Source of the DNA: Pseudomonas sp. TH41
GTDB lineage: Bacteria; Pseudomonadota; Gammaproteobacteria; Pseudomonadales; Pseudomonadaceae
Reading direction: 5' to 3'
Length of the DNA stretch: 64,000 nucleotides
NCBI RefSeq assembly: GCF_016650695.1
Contig: NZ_JAEKFH010000003.1
Location: 950,001 to 1,014,000 of the forward strand
The position numbers and the translations under genes are program-made. A model generated the notes under the pieces. That model had not been told where the DNA came from, did not search any database, and saw only the letters and a program-made list of their open reading frames with translations. Shown one piece after another: positions 35,227 to 44,802 of the stretch (positions are counted from its first letter, which is position 1; each line of letters opens with the position of its first letter).

Positions 35227-36531
35227 TTAGTTCAGGTGCTCGACGCGGATCCGTACGACCGGACCGACTACGCCTGCCAATGCTTCCAGGGCGGCGATCG
35301 CATCGTTCATGTGCTGTTCCAGCACGCGGTGGGTCAGCAGGATCATCGGTACCAGACCGTCATGCTCTTCGACTTCTTTCTGCATGATCGATTCGATGTT
35401 GATGCCGCGCTCCGACAGGATGCTCGCGACCTGGGCCAATACGCCCGGATGGTCCTTGGCCTGAATGCGCAGGTAGTAGGCGCTTTCGCAGGCTTCGATC
35501 GGCAGGATCGGGTGAGCCGACAGCGAATCCGGCTGGAAGGCCAGGTGCGGCACGCGGTTTTCCGGGTCGGAGGTCATGGCGCGAACCACGTCCACCAGGT
35601 CGGCGATCACCGACGAAGCGGTCGGCTCCATACCGGCGCCGGCGCCGTAGAACAGGGTCGAGCCGGCGGCGTCACCGTTGACCATCACCGCGTTCATCAC
35701 GCCGTTGACGTTGGCGATCAGGCGATCGGCCGGGATCAGCGTCGGATGCACACGCAGCTCGATGCCGGCAGCGGTGCTGCGAGCAACACCGAGGTGCTTG
35801 ATGCGATAGCCCAGCGCTTCGGCGTAGTTCACGTCAGCGGTGGTCAGCTTGGTGATGCCTTCGGTGTAGGCCTTGTCGAATTGCAGCGGAATACCGAACG
35901 CGATGGATGCCAGAATCGTCAGCTTGTGGGCGGCGTCGATGCCTTCAACGTCGAAGGTCGGATCAGCTTCGGCGTAACCCAGGGCTTGCGCCTCGGCCAG
36001 CACGTCTTCGAAGGTTCGACCCTTCTCGCGCATCTCGGTGAGGATGAAGTTGCCAGTGCCGTTGATGATACCGGCCACCCAGTTGATGCGGTTGGCGGAC
36101 AGGCCTTCACGGATCGCCTTGATCACCGGAATGCCACCGGCCACGGCGGCTTCGAACGCTACGATCACGCCTTTTTCGCGGGCCTTGGCGAAGATTTCGT
36201 TGCCGTGAACGGCGATCAGCGCCTTGTTCGCGGTTACCACATGTTTTCCGTTCTCGATCGCTTTGAGTACCAGCTCGCGGGCAACGGTGTAGCCGCCCAT
36301 CAGCTCTATGACGATGTCGATCTCAGGGTTCGTGGCCACTTCGAAGACATCGTTGGTAATCGCAATACCGGTCGTCTGGAACTGAGGCTTTGGCGTGCGC
36401 ATGGCAATTTGTGCCACTTCGATTCCACGCCCGGCACGACGAGCAATTTCCTCGGCGTTGCGCTGAAGTACGTTGAAGGTACCGCCACCGACGGTCCCTA
36501 ACCCACAGATGCCTACTTTGACCGGTTTCAC
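35227..36531 (-). CDS. hom: Homoserine dehydrogenase
   Basis: NAD(P)H-dependent reduction of aspartate semialdehyde to homoserine. 434 residues: Rossmann loop VGICGLGTVGGG, the catalytic region GIINGTGNFILTEM, and a C-terminal ACT domain (YYLRIQAKDHPGVLAQVASILSERGINIESIMQ) for threonine feedback. GTG 36531 follows GGGGAG. It is a monofunctional enzyme, not fused to aspartokinase. First gene of hom-thrC. Confidence 0.95.
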   Translation of the reverse strand: MKPVKVGICGLGTVGGGTFNVLQRNAEEIARRAGRGIEVAQIAMRTPKPQFQTTGIAITNDVFEVATNPEIDIVIELMGGYTVARELVLKAIENGKHVVTANKALIAVHGNEIFAKAREKGVIVAFEAAVAGGIPVIKAIREGLSANRINWVAGIINGTGNFILTEMREKGRTFEDVLAEAQALGYAEADPTFDVEGIDAAHKLTILASIAFGIPLQFDKAYTEGITKLTTADVNYAEALGYRIKHLGVARSTAAGIELRVHPTLIPADRLIANVNGVMNAVMVNGDAAGSTLFYGAGAGMEPTASSVIADLVDVVRAMTSDPENRVPHLAFQPDSLSAHPILPIEACESAYYLRIQAKDHPGVLAQVASILSERGINIESIMQKEVEEHDGLVPMILLTHRVLEQHMNDAIAALEALAGVVGPVVRIRVEHLN

Positions 36532-36665
36532 TGTGAACTCCCCATAAAACGGCCGACTCAAGGCCGGCCGTGAAAACAACCGCATGCTCGCGGTTCTCTA
36601 TTAATGACCCGGCGAACGTTGCCGCCGGACCATGATCGTCAAAGGCTGGCGATGACGATGCGAAT

Positions 36666-37397
36666 TTATTTCGCGCCCAGCGCCAGTTTGGCGACTTGTG
36701 GCGCAGGCTGGTAGCCCGGAATGACCTGACCGTCGGCCAAAACGATGGCCGGCGTGCCGTTCACGCCAATCGACTGACCGAGGGCGAACTGTTTGGATAC
36801 CGGGTTATCGCACTTGGCGGCCTTGATTTCCTTGCCGTCGACCATTTTGTCCATGGCCGCTTTCTTGTCTTTCGAGCACCAGACCGCTTGCAATTGTTCG
36901 TCACCCGGCGAGCCCAGGCCCTGGCGCGGGAACGCGACGTAACGCACTTCAATACCGCGCTTGTTCAGCTCAGGCACTTCGGCGTGCAATTTGTGGCAGT
37001 ACGGGCAGGTGGTGTCGGTAAACACCGTGATGTGCGATTTGGTTTCACCAATCGCCGGATAAACCACGGTTTCCGCGACCGGAATGTCGTTGATCAGTTT
37101 GGAAACGCCCAGGCGTTCGGCCTTCTCGGTCAGGTTGACCGGTTTACCGTCCTTAAGCTGGAACAGGTAGCCCTGAACAATGTACTGGCCATCGGCGCTG
37201 GCGTAGAGCACGCGACTGCCTTTGAGTTTGACTTCATACATACCAGGCAAAGGGCTGGCGCTGATGCTTTCTACCGGCACCTCGAGCTCGAGGTTTTCCA
37301 GGCTTTTACGGATGGCTTTGTCGGCCGCGTCATCGGCGACGGCAAAGGTGCTGACCAACGCAATGGCGGCGGCGGCGAAAATCTGGGTCAGACGCAT
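36666..37397 (-). CDS. dsbC: Periplasmic disulfide isomerase DsbC
   Basis: Rearranges wrong disulfides in the periplasm; kept reduced by DsbD. 243 residues with a signal peptide (cut after about AVADD), an N-terminal dimerisation domain and a thioredoxin domain with active site CPYC at 131-134. A second Cys pair (VWCSKD, AKCDN) matches the structural disulfide of E. coli DsbC. It lies between xerD and hom. Confidence 0.95.
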   Translation of the reverse strand: MRLTQIFAAAAIALVSTFAVADDAADKAIRKSLENLELEVPVESISASPLPGMYEVKLKGSRVLYASADGQYIVQGYLFQLKDGKPVNLTEKAERLGVSKLINDIPVAETVVYPAIGETKSHITVFTDTTCPYCHKLHAEVPELNKRGIEVRYVAFPRQGLGSPGDEQLQAVWCSKDKKAAMDKMVDGKEIKAAKCDNPVSKQFALGQSIGVNGTPAIVLADGQVIPGYQPAPQVAKLALGAK

Positions 37398-37542
37398 GAG
37401 AACTCCTGAAGGCGGACAAATGGGACGATCAGAACGCCCGTGCCGAAACACCGGGTCATAACCGCCCATCGTGCAAACCGGCAAAGCCTACCACATAAGG
37501 CCCGTGTGGCCGAATGCGCCAGACGCAAGACATTGTGGGACC

Positions 37543-37623
37543 GTAGGAGCGAGCTTGCTCGCGATGGTGTGTCAGCAACATTAATGTCGACTGACACACC
37601 ATCGCGAGCAAGCTCGCTCCTAC
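37543..37623. repeat. REPIN with long stem (GTAGGAGCGAGC type)
   Basis: Arms extend to 'gatggtgtgtcag', giving a stem of more than 30 bases around a loop of about 15. The element at 56058 is its relative in opposite orientation. Confidence 0.9.
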
Positions 37624-37634
37624 AGGGGCTGCGG

Positions 37635-38531
37635 TCATCCGCGCGGGTGATGTTTGGCGTGCAGGTCTTGCAAGCGTGCGCGGGCGACGTGGGTGTAGAT
37701 TTGGGTCGTGGACAGGTCGCTGTGGCCGAGCAGCATTTGCACCACCCGCAGATCAGCGCCATGGTTGAGCAAGTGTGTGGCGAAGGCATGGCGCAAGGTG
37801 TGGGGCGACAGTGACTTGCCGATCCCGGCGACCTTGGCTTGATGCTTGATGCGATGCCAGAAGGTCTGGCGAGTCATCTGCTCGCCCCGCTGACTGGGGA
37901 ACAGCACATCGCTGGGACGCCCGCTGAGCAGTTCACCACGGGCATCGCGCATGTAGCGCTCGACCCAGACAATCGCCTCTTCCCCCATCGGCACCAGCCG
38001 CTCCTTGCTGCCCTTGCCCATGACGCGTAACACACCTTGACGCAGGTTGACCTGCTCCAGCGTCAGGCTGATCAGCTCCGTCACCCGCAAACCGCAGGCA
38101 TAAAGCACTTCAAGCATGGCGCGATCACGCTGGCCGATGGCTTCGCTCAGATCCGGAGCCTTCAGCAGTGCCTCCACGTCAGCTTCCGACAAGGATTTGG
38201 GCAGCGGCCTGCCCAGTTGCGGCATGTCGACACGCAAGGTCGGATCGACGGCGATCAGTTTTTCCCGCAGCAGATAGCGATAAAAGCCACGCACGCCCGA
38301 GAGAAATCGCGCCGTTGAACGTGGTTTGTAGTTTTGCTCCAGGCGCCAGGCCAAGTGATCGAGGATCAACTCGCGACCCGCGTTGATCAGCTCCAGGCCC
38401 TTTTCCTGCATCCAGCCGTTGAACAGGGCGAGGTCACTGCGGTAGGCGTCACGGGTGTTATCGGACAGACCTTTCTCCAGCCAAAGGGCGTCGAGGAATT
38501 GGTCTATCAGCGGGTGGTCGATGGCGGGCAT
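37635..38531 (-). CDS. xerD: Site-specific tyrosine recombinase XerD
   Basis: Works with XerC at dif to resolve chromosome dimers. 298 residues, the usual length. It has an N-terminal SAM-like domain (FLDALWLEKGLSDNTRDAYRSDL) and a catalytic domain with the RKHRH/Y set: Arg in GLRVTELISL, HTLRHAFATHLL, GHSDLSTTQIYTHV carrying the nucleophile Tyr. A REPIN separates it from dsbC. Confidence 0.95.
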   Translation of the reverse strand: MPAIDHPLIDQFLDALWLEKGLSDNTRDAYRSDLALFNGWMQEKGLELINAGRELILDHLAWRLEQNYKPRSTARFLSGVRGFYRYLLREKLIAVDPTLRVDMPQLGRPLPKSLSEADVEALLKAPDLSEAIGQRDRAMLEVLYACGLRVTELISLTLEQVNLRQGVLRVMGKGSKERLVPMGEEAIVWVERYMRDARGELLSGRPSDVLFPSQRGEQMTRQTFWHRIKHQAKVAGIGKSLSPHTLRHAFATHLLNHGADLRVVQMLLGHSDLSTTQIYTHVARARLQDLHAKHHPRG

Positions 38532-38667
38532 AAAGGCTCAGGTCACTGGAAAACTGATGGCAAGTCTTTCATAGCCTGCTGAGGCTTTATAGAGCCTGAT
38601 GTAAACGCGGTGCTTGGTAAATCGATTCGCGGGAAAGCCACGCTCCCACAGGTAAATCGCAGGCAAC

Positions 38668-38695
38668 AAAAAAGCAGCCCGTAGGCTGCTTTTTT
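38668..38695 (-). terminator. Intrinsic terminator of the rpsP-rimM-trmD-rplS operon
   Basis: AAAAAAGCAGCC and GGCTGCTTTTTT form a stem with a T-run on the minus strand, 18 bases after the rplS stop. Confidence 0.92.
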
Positions 38696-38713
38696 CTGCA
38701 TCGGAAGCTGGAC

Positions 38714-39064
38714 TTAAGCCAGTTTTTCCTTGATGCGAGCTGCTTTACCGGACAGGTCACGCAGGTAGTACAGCTTGGCTTTACGTACGTCACCGCGACG
38801 TTTAACGGCCATGCTGTCGATTTGCGGGCTGTAGGTCTGGAAAGTACGCTCTACGCCAACACCGTTGGAGATTTTACGAACGGTGAAAGCACTGTTTACG
38901 CCGCGGTTACGCTTGGCGATAACAACACCTTCGAACGCTTGCAGACGCGAACGGTCGCCTTCCTTCACTTTCACCTGAACGACAATGGTGTCGCCCGGGG
39001 CAAAGGTAGGGATCTCTTTGGTCATCTGCTCTGCTTCGAGTGCAAGGATGATTTTGTTAGTCAT
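38714..39064 (-). CDS. rplS: 50S ribosomal protein L19
   Basis: 116-residue ribosomal protein at the 30S-50S interface. The sequence is typical of L19 ([35 protein letters not shown] ... [27 protein letters not shown]). Last gene of the conserved rpsP operon. Confidence 0.97.
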
Positions 39065-39109
39065 GCTGTGCTCCTAAGGTAAATCAACGGACTTACCATC
39101 GATACGTTG

Positions 39110-39862
39110 TTAACTATCGTCCCGCTCGCGGATGTATTCCTCGAGCAGCTTCTTCTCTTCTCCAGAAAGCGAGCGGCTTTCCAGAAGATCGGCGCGTCGT
39201 TCAAAGGTCCTACCAAGGGACTGCTGTAAACGCCAACGCCGGATGTGCGCGTGATTGCCACTTAGCAATACGTCGGGAACACGCTGATCCGCATACACCT
39301 CCGGTCGGGTGTAGTGCGGGCAATCCAGCAAACCATCCGTAAAGGAATCTTCCTCAGCGGAGTCCGCATGCCCTAAAGCTCCAGGCAGCAGTCGTGTAAC
39401 CGCATCGATCAGGACCATCGCCGGCAGCTCACCGCCAGACAGTACATAGTCGCCAATCGACCACTCTTCATCGACATGAGCCTCTATAAAGCGCTCGTCA
39501 ATGCCTTCATAGCGGCCGGCAATCAGGATCAATGCATCCAGATTCGCCAACTCGCGTACCGCCGACTGAGTCAGTTGACGGCCTTGGGGGGACAGGTAAA
39601 TTACCTTCGCCGCCTCCCCGGCTGCTGCCTTGGCCTGAGCCAGAGCATCTTCCAGGGGCTTGATCTTCATCACCATGCCCGGACCACCGCCAAATGGGCG
39701 ATCATCCACAGTGTGATGTCGATCCGTCGTGTAGTCTCGCGGGTTCCAACAGGTGAGCTGCAACAGCCCCTGTTTCACCGCCCGACTGGTGATGCCGTAC
39801 TCGCTGATGGCGGAGAACATCTCGGGAAACAAACTGATCACTTCTACGCGCAAGTTAGCCAC
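39110..39862 (-). CDS. trmD: tRNA (guanine-N1)-methyltransferase TrmD
   Basis: Methylates G37 of tRNAs next to the anticodon, preventing frameshifts. 250 residues, SPOUT fold with trefoil-knot motifs ([52 protein letters not shown]). The start is GTG 39862 ([16 protein letters not shown]), two bases after the rimM stop; an upstream extension into rimM is not supported. Confidence 0.95.
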   Translation of the reverse strand: MANLRVEVISLFPEMFSAISEYGITSRAVKQGLLQLTCWNPRDYTTDRHHTVDDRPFGGGPGMVMKIKPLEDALAQAKAAAGEAAKVIYLSPQGRQLTQSAVRELANLDALILIAGRYEGIDERFIEAHVDEEWSIGDYVLSGGELPAMVLIDAVTRLLPGALGHADSAEEDSFTDGLLDCPHYTRPEVYADQRVPDVLLSGNHAHIRRWRLQQSLGRTFERRADLLESRSLSGEEKKLLEEYIRERDDS

Positions 39863-39864
39863 GC

Positions 39865-40401
39865 TTAGAAATCCGCGTCCCAATCCACCTTCATCTCGCC
39901 TGCTGCCAGGTCGACAGCCAACACGCATTGCTCCGTATAGGGCAACAGGCGTTCGCGATCATCCAGGCTGCCAGCGCAAGGCTTGACCACCATTACATCA
40001 TTGGCGCCGGTTTCCAGAAGATGATCGATTTTCCCGAGCAATTGCCCGAGTTGATCAATAACCTTCAGACCTTCCAGCTGGTACCAGTAGTACTCGCCGT
40101 CGGTCAATTCAGGGAACAGGTTGCGCGGCACACAGATCTCATAACCAGCCAGAAGACGCGCTTCTTCACGATCATCGAGACCCTTGAGCTTTGCGACCAG
40201 GAACTTGTCGTTCCCACGTCCGCTGACCAGCTCGACCTGTTTCACATTGCCTTCGCGCTTGAGCGTCCAGGTTTTGTACTGCAACAGGTTTTCAGTCGGA
40301 TCAGTAAAGGAATACACCTTCACTTCGCCGCGAACGCCATGAACCGAATAAATTTTGCCGATAACGATCAAATCATCAGCAACAGCTGGCGTCGCGTTCA
40401 T
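39865..40401 (-). CDS. rimM: Ribosome maturation factor RimM
   Basis: Helps 30S head assembly by binding S19. 178 residues with an N-terminal beta barrel ([24 protein letters not shown]) and a PRC-barrel C-terminal domain ([13 protein letters not shown]). Five bases after rpsP and two bases before trmD. Confidence 0.96.
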   Translation of the reverse strand: MNATPAVADDLIVIGKIYSVHGVRGEVKVYSFTDPTENLLQYKTWTLKREGNVKQVELVSGRGNDKFLVAKLKGLDDREEARLLAGYEICVPRNLFPELTDGEYYWYQLEGLKVIDQLGQLLGKIDHLLETGANDVMVVKPCAGSLDDRERLLPYTEQCVLAVDLAAGEMKVDWDADF

Positions 40402-40406
40402 ATTGC

Positions 40407-40658
40407 TCAGGCCGCAGCCTTAGCAGCGTCCTTCAACAACTGAGCAACACGCTCAGAAGGTTGTGCACCAACGCTCAGCCAGTAGGCTACGCGCTCTTGG
40501 TTCACGGACAGACGGACTTCTTGACCACGAGCAACAGGGTTGAAGAAACCAACCTGTTCCTTGTGCGAACCGTCGCGCGGGTTGCGGCTGTCGGTTACGG
40601 TCAAGTGGTAAAACGGGCGCTTTTTGGAGCCGCCAAGGGCAAGACGGATTGTTAGCAT
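40407..40658 (-). CDS. rpsP: 30S ribosomal protein S16
   Basis: 83-residue ribosomal protein ([30 protein letters not shown]). First gene of rpsP-rimM-trmD-rplS; a good promoter lies about 75 bases upstream. Confidence 0.97.
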   Translation of the reverse strand: MLTIRLALGGSKKRPFYHLTVTDSRNPRDGSHKEQVGFFNPVARGQEVRLSVNQERVAYWLSVGAQPSERVAQLLKDAAKAAA

Positions 40659-40730
40659 GTGAACATCGTTCCTGTAGTCGGTGCTGCAAATCTAAAGGCA
40701 CAGCGGGCATAGGTGCCCGAAAGGCCGCAT

Positions 40731-40758
40731 ATTCTAAGGAATATCCGGACTTTTGCAA
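40731..40758 (-). promoter_or_regulatory. Sigma-70-type promoter of the rpsP operon
   Basis: On the minus strand TTGCAA, 16 bases, TAGAAT. The spacing and both boxes are close to consensus and sit about 70 bases before the rpsP ATG. The rest of 40659-40908 contains only weak hairpins following ffh. Confidence 0.65.
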
Positions 40759-40908
40759 ATGTCTTTTTCCGGCTGCCTATCGGCCGCCATCAAGATTTGC
40801 TATAGAGCCGTCGTTGAAAACGGCCGGTCAGCTCCCGCCAAGTGCGGGTTTGCTGGAGATCCCACTTCCGTGTGGGGCTGCGCCGACATCACTGCCGGCG
40901 CGAATTCT

Positions 40909-42285
40909 TTACATTTTCGGCATGCCGCCGCCGGGCAACATACCGCCCATGCCGCGCATCATTTTGGCCATTCCGCCTTTGGCGGAGAACTTCTTCATCA
41001 TCTTCTGCATCTGCTTGTGCTGCTTGATCAAGCGACCGATGTCCTGCACCTGAGTGCCGGAACCCATGGCGATACGGCGTTTGCGCGAACCGCTGATCAG
41101 CTCAGGGTCGCGGCGCTCGGCCGGGGTCATGGAGTTGATGATGGCTTCCATCTGCTTGAATTGCTTCTCTGCCGCGCCCTGGGCGTTGCCCATCTGCGCC
41201 AGGTTCACGCCGCCGATATTCGGCAGCTTGTCCATGAGGCCGCCAAGGCCGCCCATGTTCTTCATCTGTTGCAGCTGATCGCGGAAGTCTTCGAGGTCGA
41301 AGCCCTTGCCCTTCTTCAGCTTCTTGGCCAGTTTGTCGGCCTTGTCTTTGTCGAGGGTCGCCTCAGCTTGCTCGATCAGGCTGAGCACGTCGCCCATGCC
41401 GAGGATGCGCGAAGCAATACGCTCAGGGTGGAACGGTTCGAGCGCTTCGCTCTTCTCGCCCATACCGATGAACTTGATCGGCTTGCCGGTGATGGCGCGA
41501 ACCGACAGCGCGGCACCGCCACGGGCGTCGCCGTCGACCTTGGTCAGGATCACACCGGTCAGTGGCAGCGCATCGCCAAAGGCCTTGGCCGTGTTCGCGG
41601 CATCCTGGCCGGTCATGGCGTCGACCACGAACAGGGTTTCGACCGGGTTGATCGCGGCGTGCAACGCCTTGATCTCGCCCATCATCTCTTCATCGATGTG
41701 CAGGCGACCGGCGGTATCGACGATAACCACGTCGATGAATTTCAGTTTTGCTTCTTTAATAGCCGCTTGCGCGATGTCGACCGGCTTCTGGCTCAGGTCA
41801 GACGGGAAGAAGGTAACACCGACTTCACCGGCAAGCATTTCCAGCTGCTTGATCGCGGCCGGACGGTAAACGTCCGCGGACACGACCATGACCGACTTCT
41901 TCTTGCGCTCTTTAAGGAAGCGCGCGAGTTTGCCGGCGGTGGTGGTTTTACCAGCGCCCTGCAAACCGGCCATCAGCACGACGGCAGGCGGAACGGCGCT
42001 CAGGTTCAGGTCTTCGTTGGCCGCGCCCATCAGGCTTTCAAGTTCGGCCTGGACGATCTTCACGAAGGCCTGGCCCGGCGTCAGGCTGCGCGACACCTCG
42101 GTGCCGACGGCGCGTTCCTTGACCGAGTTGACGAAGTCTTTGACCACCGGCAAGGCGACGTCGGCTTCGAGCAACGCCATGCGCACTTCACGCAGGGTGT
42201 CTTTGATGTTGTCCTCGGTCAGCTTGGCCTTGCCGGTGACATGGCGCAGCGTCTGCGAGAGACGGTCGGTTAAGTTTTCAAACAT
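40909..42285 (-). CDS. ffh: Signal recognition particle protein Ffh
   Basis: GTPase that, with 4.5S RNA, targets nascent membrane proteins to FtsY. 458 residues: N domain, G domain (GLQGAGKTTTAGKLA, VVSADVYRPAA, DTAGRLHID, TKVDGDARGG) and a methionine-rich M domain (GSGTQVQDIGRLIKQHKQMQKMMKKF) that ends in the Gly/Met-rich tail. The 4.5S RNA gene is not in this window. Confidence 0.96.
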   Translation of the reverse strand: MFENLTDRLSQTLRHVTGKAKLTEDNIKDTLREVRMALLEADVALPVVKDFVNSVKERAVGTEVSRSLTPGQAFVKIVQAELESLMGAANEDLNLSAVPPAVVLMAGLQGAGKTTTAGKLARFLKERKKKSVMVVSADVYRPAAIKQLEMLAGEVGVTFFPSDLSQKPVDIAQAAIKEAKLKFIDVVIVDTAGRLHIDEEMMGEIKALHAAINPVETLFVVDAMTGQDAANTAKAFGDALPLTGVILTKVDGDARGGAALSVRAITGKPIKFIGMGEKSEALEPFHPERIASRILGMGDVLSLIEQAEATLDKDKADKLAKKLKKGKGFDLEDFRDQLQQMKNMGGLGGLMDKLPNIGGVNLAQMGNAQGAAEKQFKQMEAIINSMTPAERRDPELISGSRKRRIAMGSGTQVQDIGRLIKQHKQMQKMMKKFSAKGGMAKMMRGMGGMLPGGGMPKM

Positions 42286-42480
42286 TGCGCGATCCTTTCA
42301 GGCCCTGTGTAGACCGGGATAATGGCGGCCCAGACCGTGATAAACATGTACTCGGCGAGCCTGCGGCGTGGGCAGGTCGCGGATTATAGCGAAGACTGCG
42401 TCTGGCGGACACCTCGCACTTTCGTGTGATGTGGGTTCTATGCCAAACTCAGCGCCTTTCGGGCTTGCCTAACAGGATTT

Positions 42481-43293
42481 ATGCTCCCCTTGTCACCCAG
42501 TTTGCTTACCACCCTCGCCGCCGCCTGCTTATATGCCGCTGCGACTCTCTACCAGGGCACTCGTCTGGCCAAAGGCGCCAAGGCGAACAAGCGCCTGCTG
42601 GTCACGCTCGGCGTGCTGGCGGTACTGGCTCACAGCGCCAGCCTGTTCACTCACTTGCTAACGCCGATCGGCCTGGGCCTGGACTTTTTCAGCGCCGCCA
42701 GCCTGATTGCCGCAGCGGTCATTGCCCTGACGCTGCTGGCCTGCTCGCGGATCCCGGTGGAAAACCTGCTTGTCTTGCTGTTTCCGCTAGGCCTCGCGAC
42801 CGTGCTGCTCGCGCAATTCGCGCCTGCCGGCACCGTTCAAATCATCGACGAAGAGCCGGGCATCCTCGCCCACATCCTCCTGTCGATACTGGCCTATGGC
42901 ATGTTCACCATCGCAGTGTTCCAGGCCTTGCTATTGCTGGTTCAAGACCACCAGCTCAAGCACAAGCACCCGTCCGGGCTGATCAAGAACTTCCCGCCGC
43001 TGCAAACCATGGAGAGCCTGCTGTTCGGCTTCCTCTGGGCCGGCTGGACCCTGCTTTCGCTGTCGCTGATTTCCGGCTGGCTGTTCGTCGACAACCTCTT
43101 CGCCCAGCACCTGGTGCACAAAACCCTGCTGGCCTGCCTGGCCTGGATTGTCTTCAGCGTGTTGCTCTGGGGCCGTAACCACCTTGGCTGGCGCGGACAC
43201 AAAGCCATTCGCTGGACCCTCGCCGGTTTCTGCCTGCTGATGCTGGCGTATTTTGGCAGCAAGCTGGTTCGTGAATACATCCTGCATATCTGA
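42481..43293 (+). CDS. ypjD: CcsA-like inner-membrane protein YpjD
   Basis: 270 residues with about eight membrane helices. It belongs to the CcsA/CcmC cytochrome c assembly superfamily (ILAHILLSILAYGMFTIAVFQALLLLVQDHQLK; the family WAG-like stretch is LWAGWTLL). The tail ends HKTLLACLAWIVFSVLLWGRNHLGWRGH. E. coli has ypjD beside ffh and yfjD as here. A role in haem handling is family inference. Confidence 0.88.
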   Translation: MLPLSPSLLTTLAAACLYAAATLYQGTRLAKGAKANKRLLVTLGVLAVLAHSASLFTHLLTPIGLGLDFFSAASLIAAAVIALTLLACSRIPVENLLVLLFPLGLATVLLAQFAPAGTVQIIDEEPGILAHILLSILAYGMFTIAVFQALLLLVQDHQLKHKHPSGLIKNFPPLQTMESLLFGFLWAGWTLLSLSLISGWLFVDNLFAQHLVHKTLLACLAWIVFSVLLWGRNHLGWRGHKAIRWTLAGFCLLMLAYFGSKLVREYILHI

Positions 43294-43305
43294 CGGGCGG
43301 CATTA

Positions 43306-44550
43306 ATGGACGACTTGCCCATAGGGCCGATGCTCGCAGTAGTGGCCCTGCTGATTTTATGGTCGGGGCTGTTTACCGCCATCGAAGCGGCGCAACAACA
43401 CTTGCTGGCCCAGCGCACCGCCTCGCGCTCAAGCGACAAACCGGTGGCGAAGCTGAGTTTTCCGCTCAACAGCCTGATCCTCTGCAACACCCTGTGCCGT
43501 GCGCTCGTCGTGGTCATCAGCACTTTGCTGGCAATTTTCACGTGGGCAGAAAACGGTCCATGGGCCGCTTGTGCAGGGGCCGGCGCCATTCTGCTGGTGT
43601 TTGCCGATTATCTGCCGCGCACCCTCGCCGCCCGCTACCCGGATGCGATCCTTAATCTGGGCAACACCCTGCTCCGCGTGCCACTGAAAATCCTCTACCC
43701 AGCCGCCTGGCTGCTGAATAGCATCAGCCTGTTACTGATGCGACCGTTCGCCCGCAAAGCCAAAGTCGTGCAGTACAGCGAAGACGAAGCACCGAAGGAC
43801 CGGCTCGACGACCATGAACACGCCGTCTGCCGTCCGCACGCGCTGTCAGGCATCCATGCGCTGGACAACATCACGGTCAACGACATTCTGGTACCGCGCA
43901 GTGACGTAGACGGGATCAACCTCGACGACCCCCTCTCGGACATCATCGAACAACTGCGCCACAACAAGCGCACGCGCCTGCCGGTCTTCCACAGCGACAT
44001 CAACCAGGTCGAAGCGGTGCTCAACACCCGGCAGATCCGCCATTTGCTGCCTGATGGCAGCCTGACCCGAGAAGCGCTGCTGGCCGCCAGTCATGAACCG
44101 TACTTCGTGCCGGAAAGCACGCCGTTGCAGCTGCAGCTGCTGAACTTCCACAAACAGCAGCGACGCTTGGGCATGGTGGTCGACGAGTACGGCGAAGTGC
44201 TCGGCATCGTCACCCTGGAAGACATTCTCGAAGAAATCGTCGGCGAATTCGAAAGCCAGCACAGCCTGCATAACCCGCATATCCACCCGCAAGCCGATGG
44301 ACGACTGGTCATTGATGGCGCCGCGTCGATTCGCGAATTGAACAAAAGCCTAGGCTGGCACCTGCCAAGTGACGGCCCCAAGACCCTTAACGGCCTTGTG
44401 ACCGAAGCGCTGGAAACGATTCCGGACAGTTCGGTGTGCCTGAAGATCGGGCGTTATCGCCTGGAAATCCTCGAGACCGAGGACAATCGCGTCACTCGTG
44501 TGTTGATCTGGCATACCAGTTCGGCTCCGGCTGTTTTGCCCGTCCGATAG
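43306..44550 (+). CDS. yfjD: HlyC/CorC-family CNNM-type transporter YfjD
   Basis: 414 residues: an N-terminal DUF21 membrane domain of about three helices, paired CBS domains (NITVNDILVPRSDVDGINLDDPLSDIIEQ ... GMVVDEYGEVLGIVTLEDILEEIVGE) and a C-terminal CorC/HlyC domain (LVIDGAASIRELNKSLGWHLP). This architecture matches CNNM/CorB proteins linked to magnesium or cobalt movement. It starts 13 bases after ypjD and is probably in one operon. Confidence 0.9.
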   Translation: MDDLPIGPMLAVVALLILWSGLFTAIEAAQQHLLAQRTASRSSDKPVAKLSFPLNSLILCNTLCRALVVVISTLLAIFTWAENGPWAACAGAGAILLVFADYLPRTLAARYPDAILNLGNTLLRVPLKILYPAAWLLNSISLLLMRPFARKAKVVQYSEDEAPKDRLDDHEHAVCRPHALSGIHALDNITVNDILVPRSDVDGINLDDPLSDIIEQLRHNKRTRLPVFHSDINQVEAVLNTRQIRHLLPDGSLTREALLAASHEPYFVPESTPLQLQLLNFHKQQRRLGMVVDEYGEVLGIVTLEDILEEIVGEFESQHSLHNPHIHPQADGRLVIDGAASIRELNKSLGWHLPSDGPKTLNGLVTEALETIPDSSVCLKIGRYRLEILETEDNRVTRVLIWHTSSAPAVLPVR

Positions 44551-44551
44551 A

Positions 44552-44646
44552 TCAAAAGATCGCAGCCTGCGGCAGCTCCTACACCTGGAATGCGTTCCCT
44601 TGTAGGAGCTGCCGCAGGTTCGGGCCGCGTTCGGACGATCTTTTTG
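44552..44646. repeat. REPIN with altered right arm
   Basis: The left arm is the usual 'tcaaaagatcgcagcctgcg' form. The right arm matches through 'gtaggagctgccgcagg', then switches to 'ttcgggccgcgttcggac' before returning to 'gatcttttt'. It is a variant or rearranged REP. Confidence 0.85.
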
Positions 44647-44649
44647 CCC

Positions 44650-44679
44650 TTGTTTGATCGTTAGCCGCCTTCCTATAAT
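44650..44679 (+). promoter_or_regulatory. Sigma-70-type promoter upstream of the MFS gene
   Basis: TTGTTT, 18 bases, TATAAT. The -10 is perfect. It leaves a leader of about 115 bases before the MFS start at 44803. Confidence 0.55.
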
Positions 44680-44802
44680 CGAGCCGCTTACCCAAGCGCC
44701 GCTCTACCCCAGTGCTACCCGCACGCTGCGTTAAACCCACATCCCTGGGTGTTCGACCATAATAATTCGCTCCAATGGAGCATGACTGTCAGGGATCACC
44801 GC

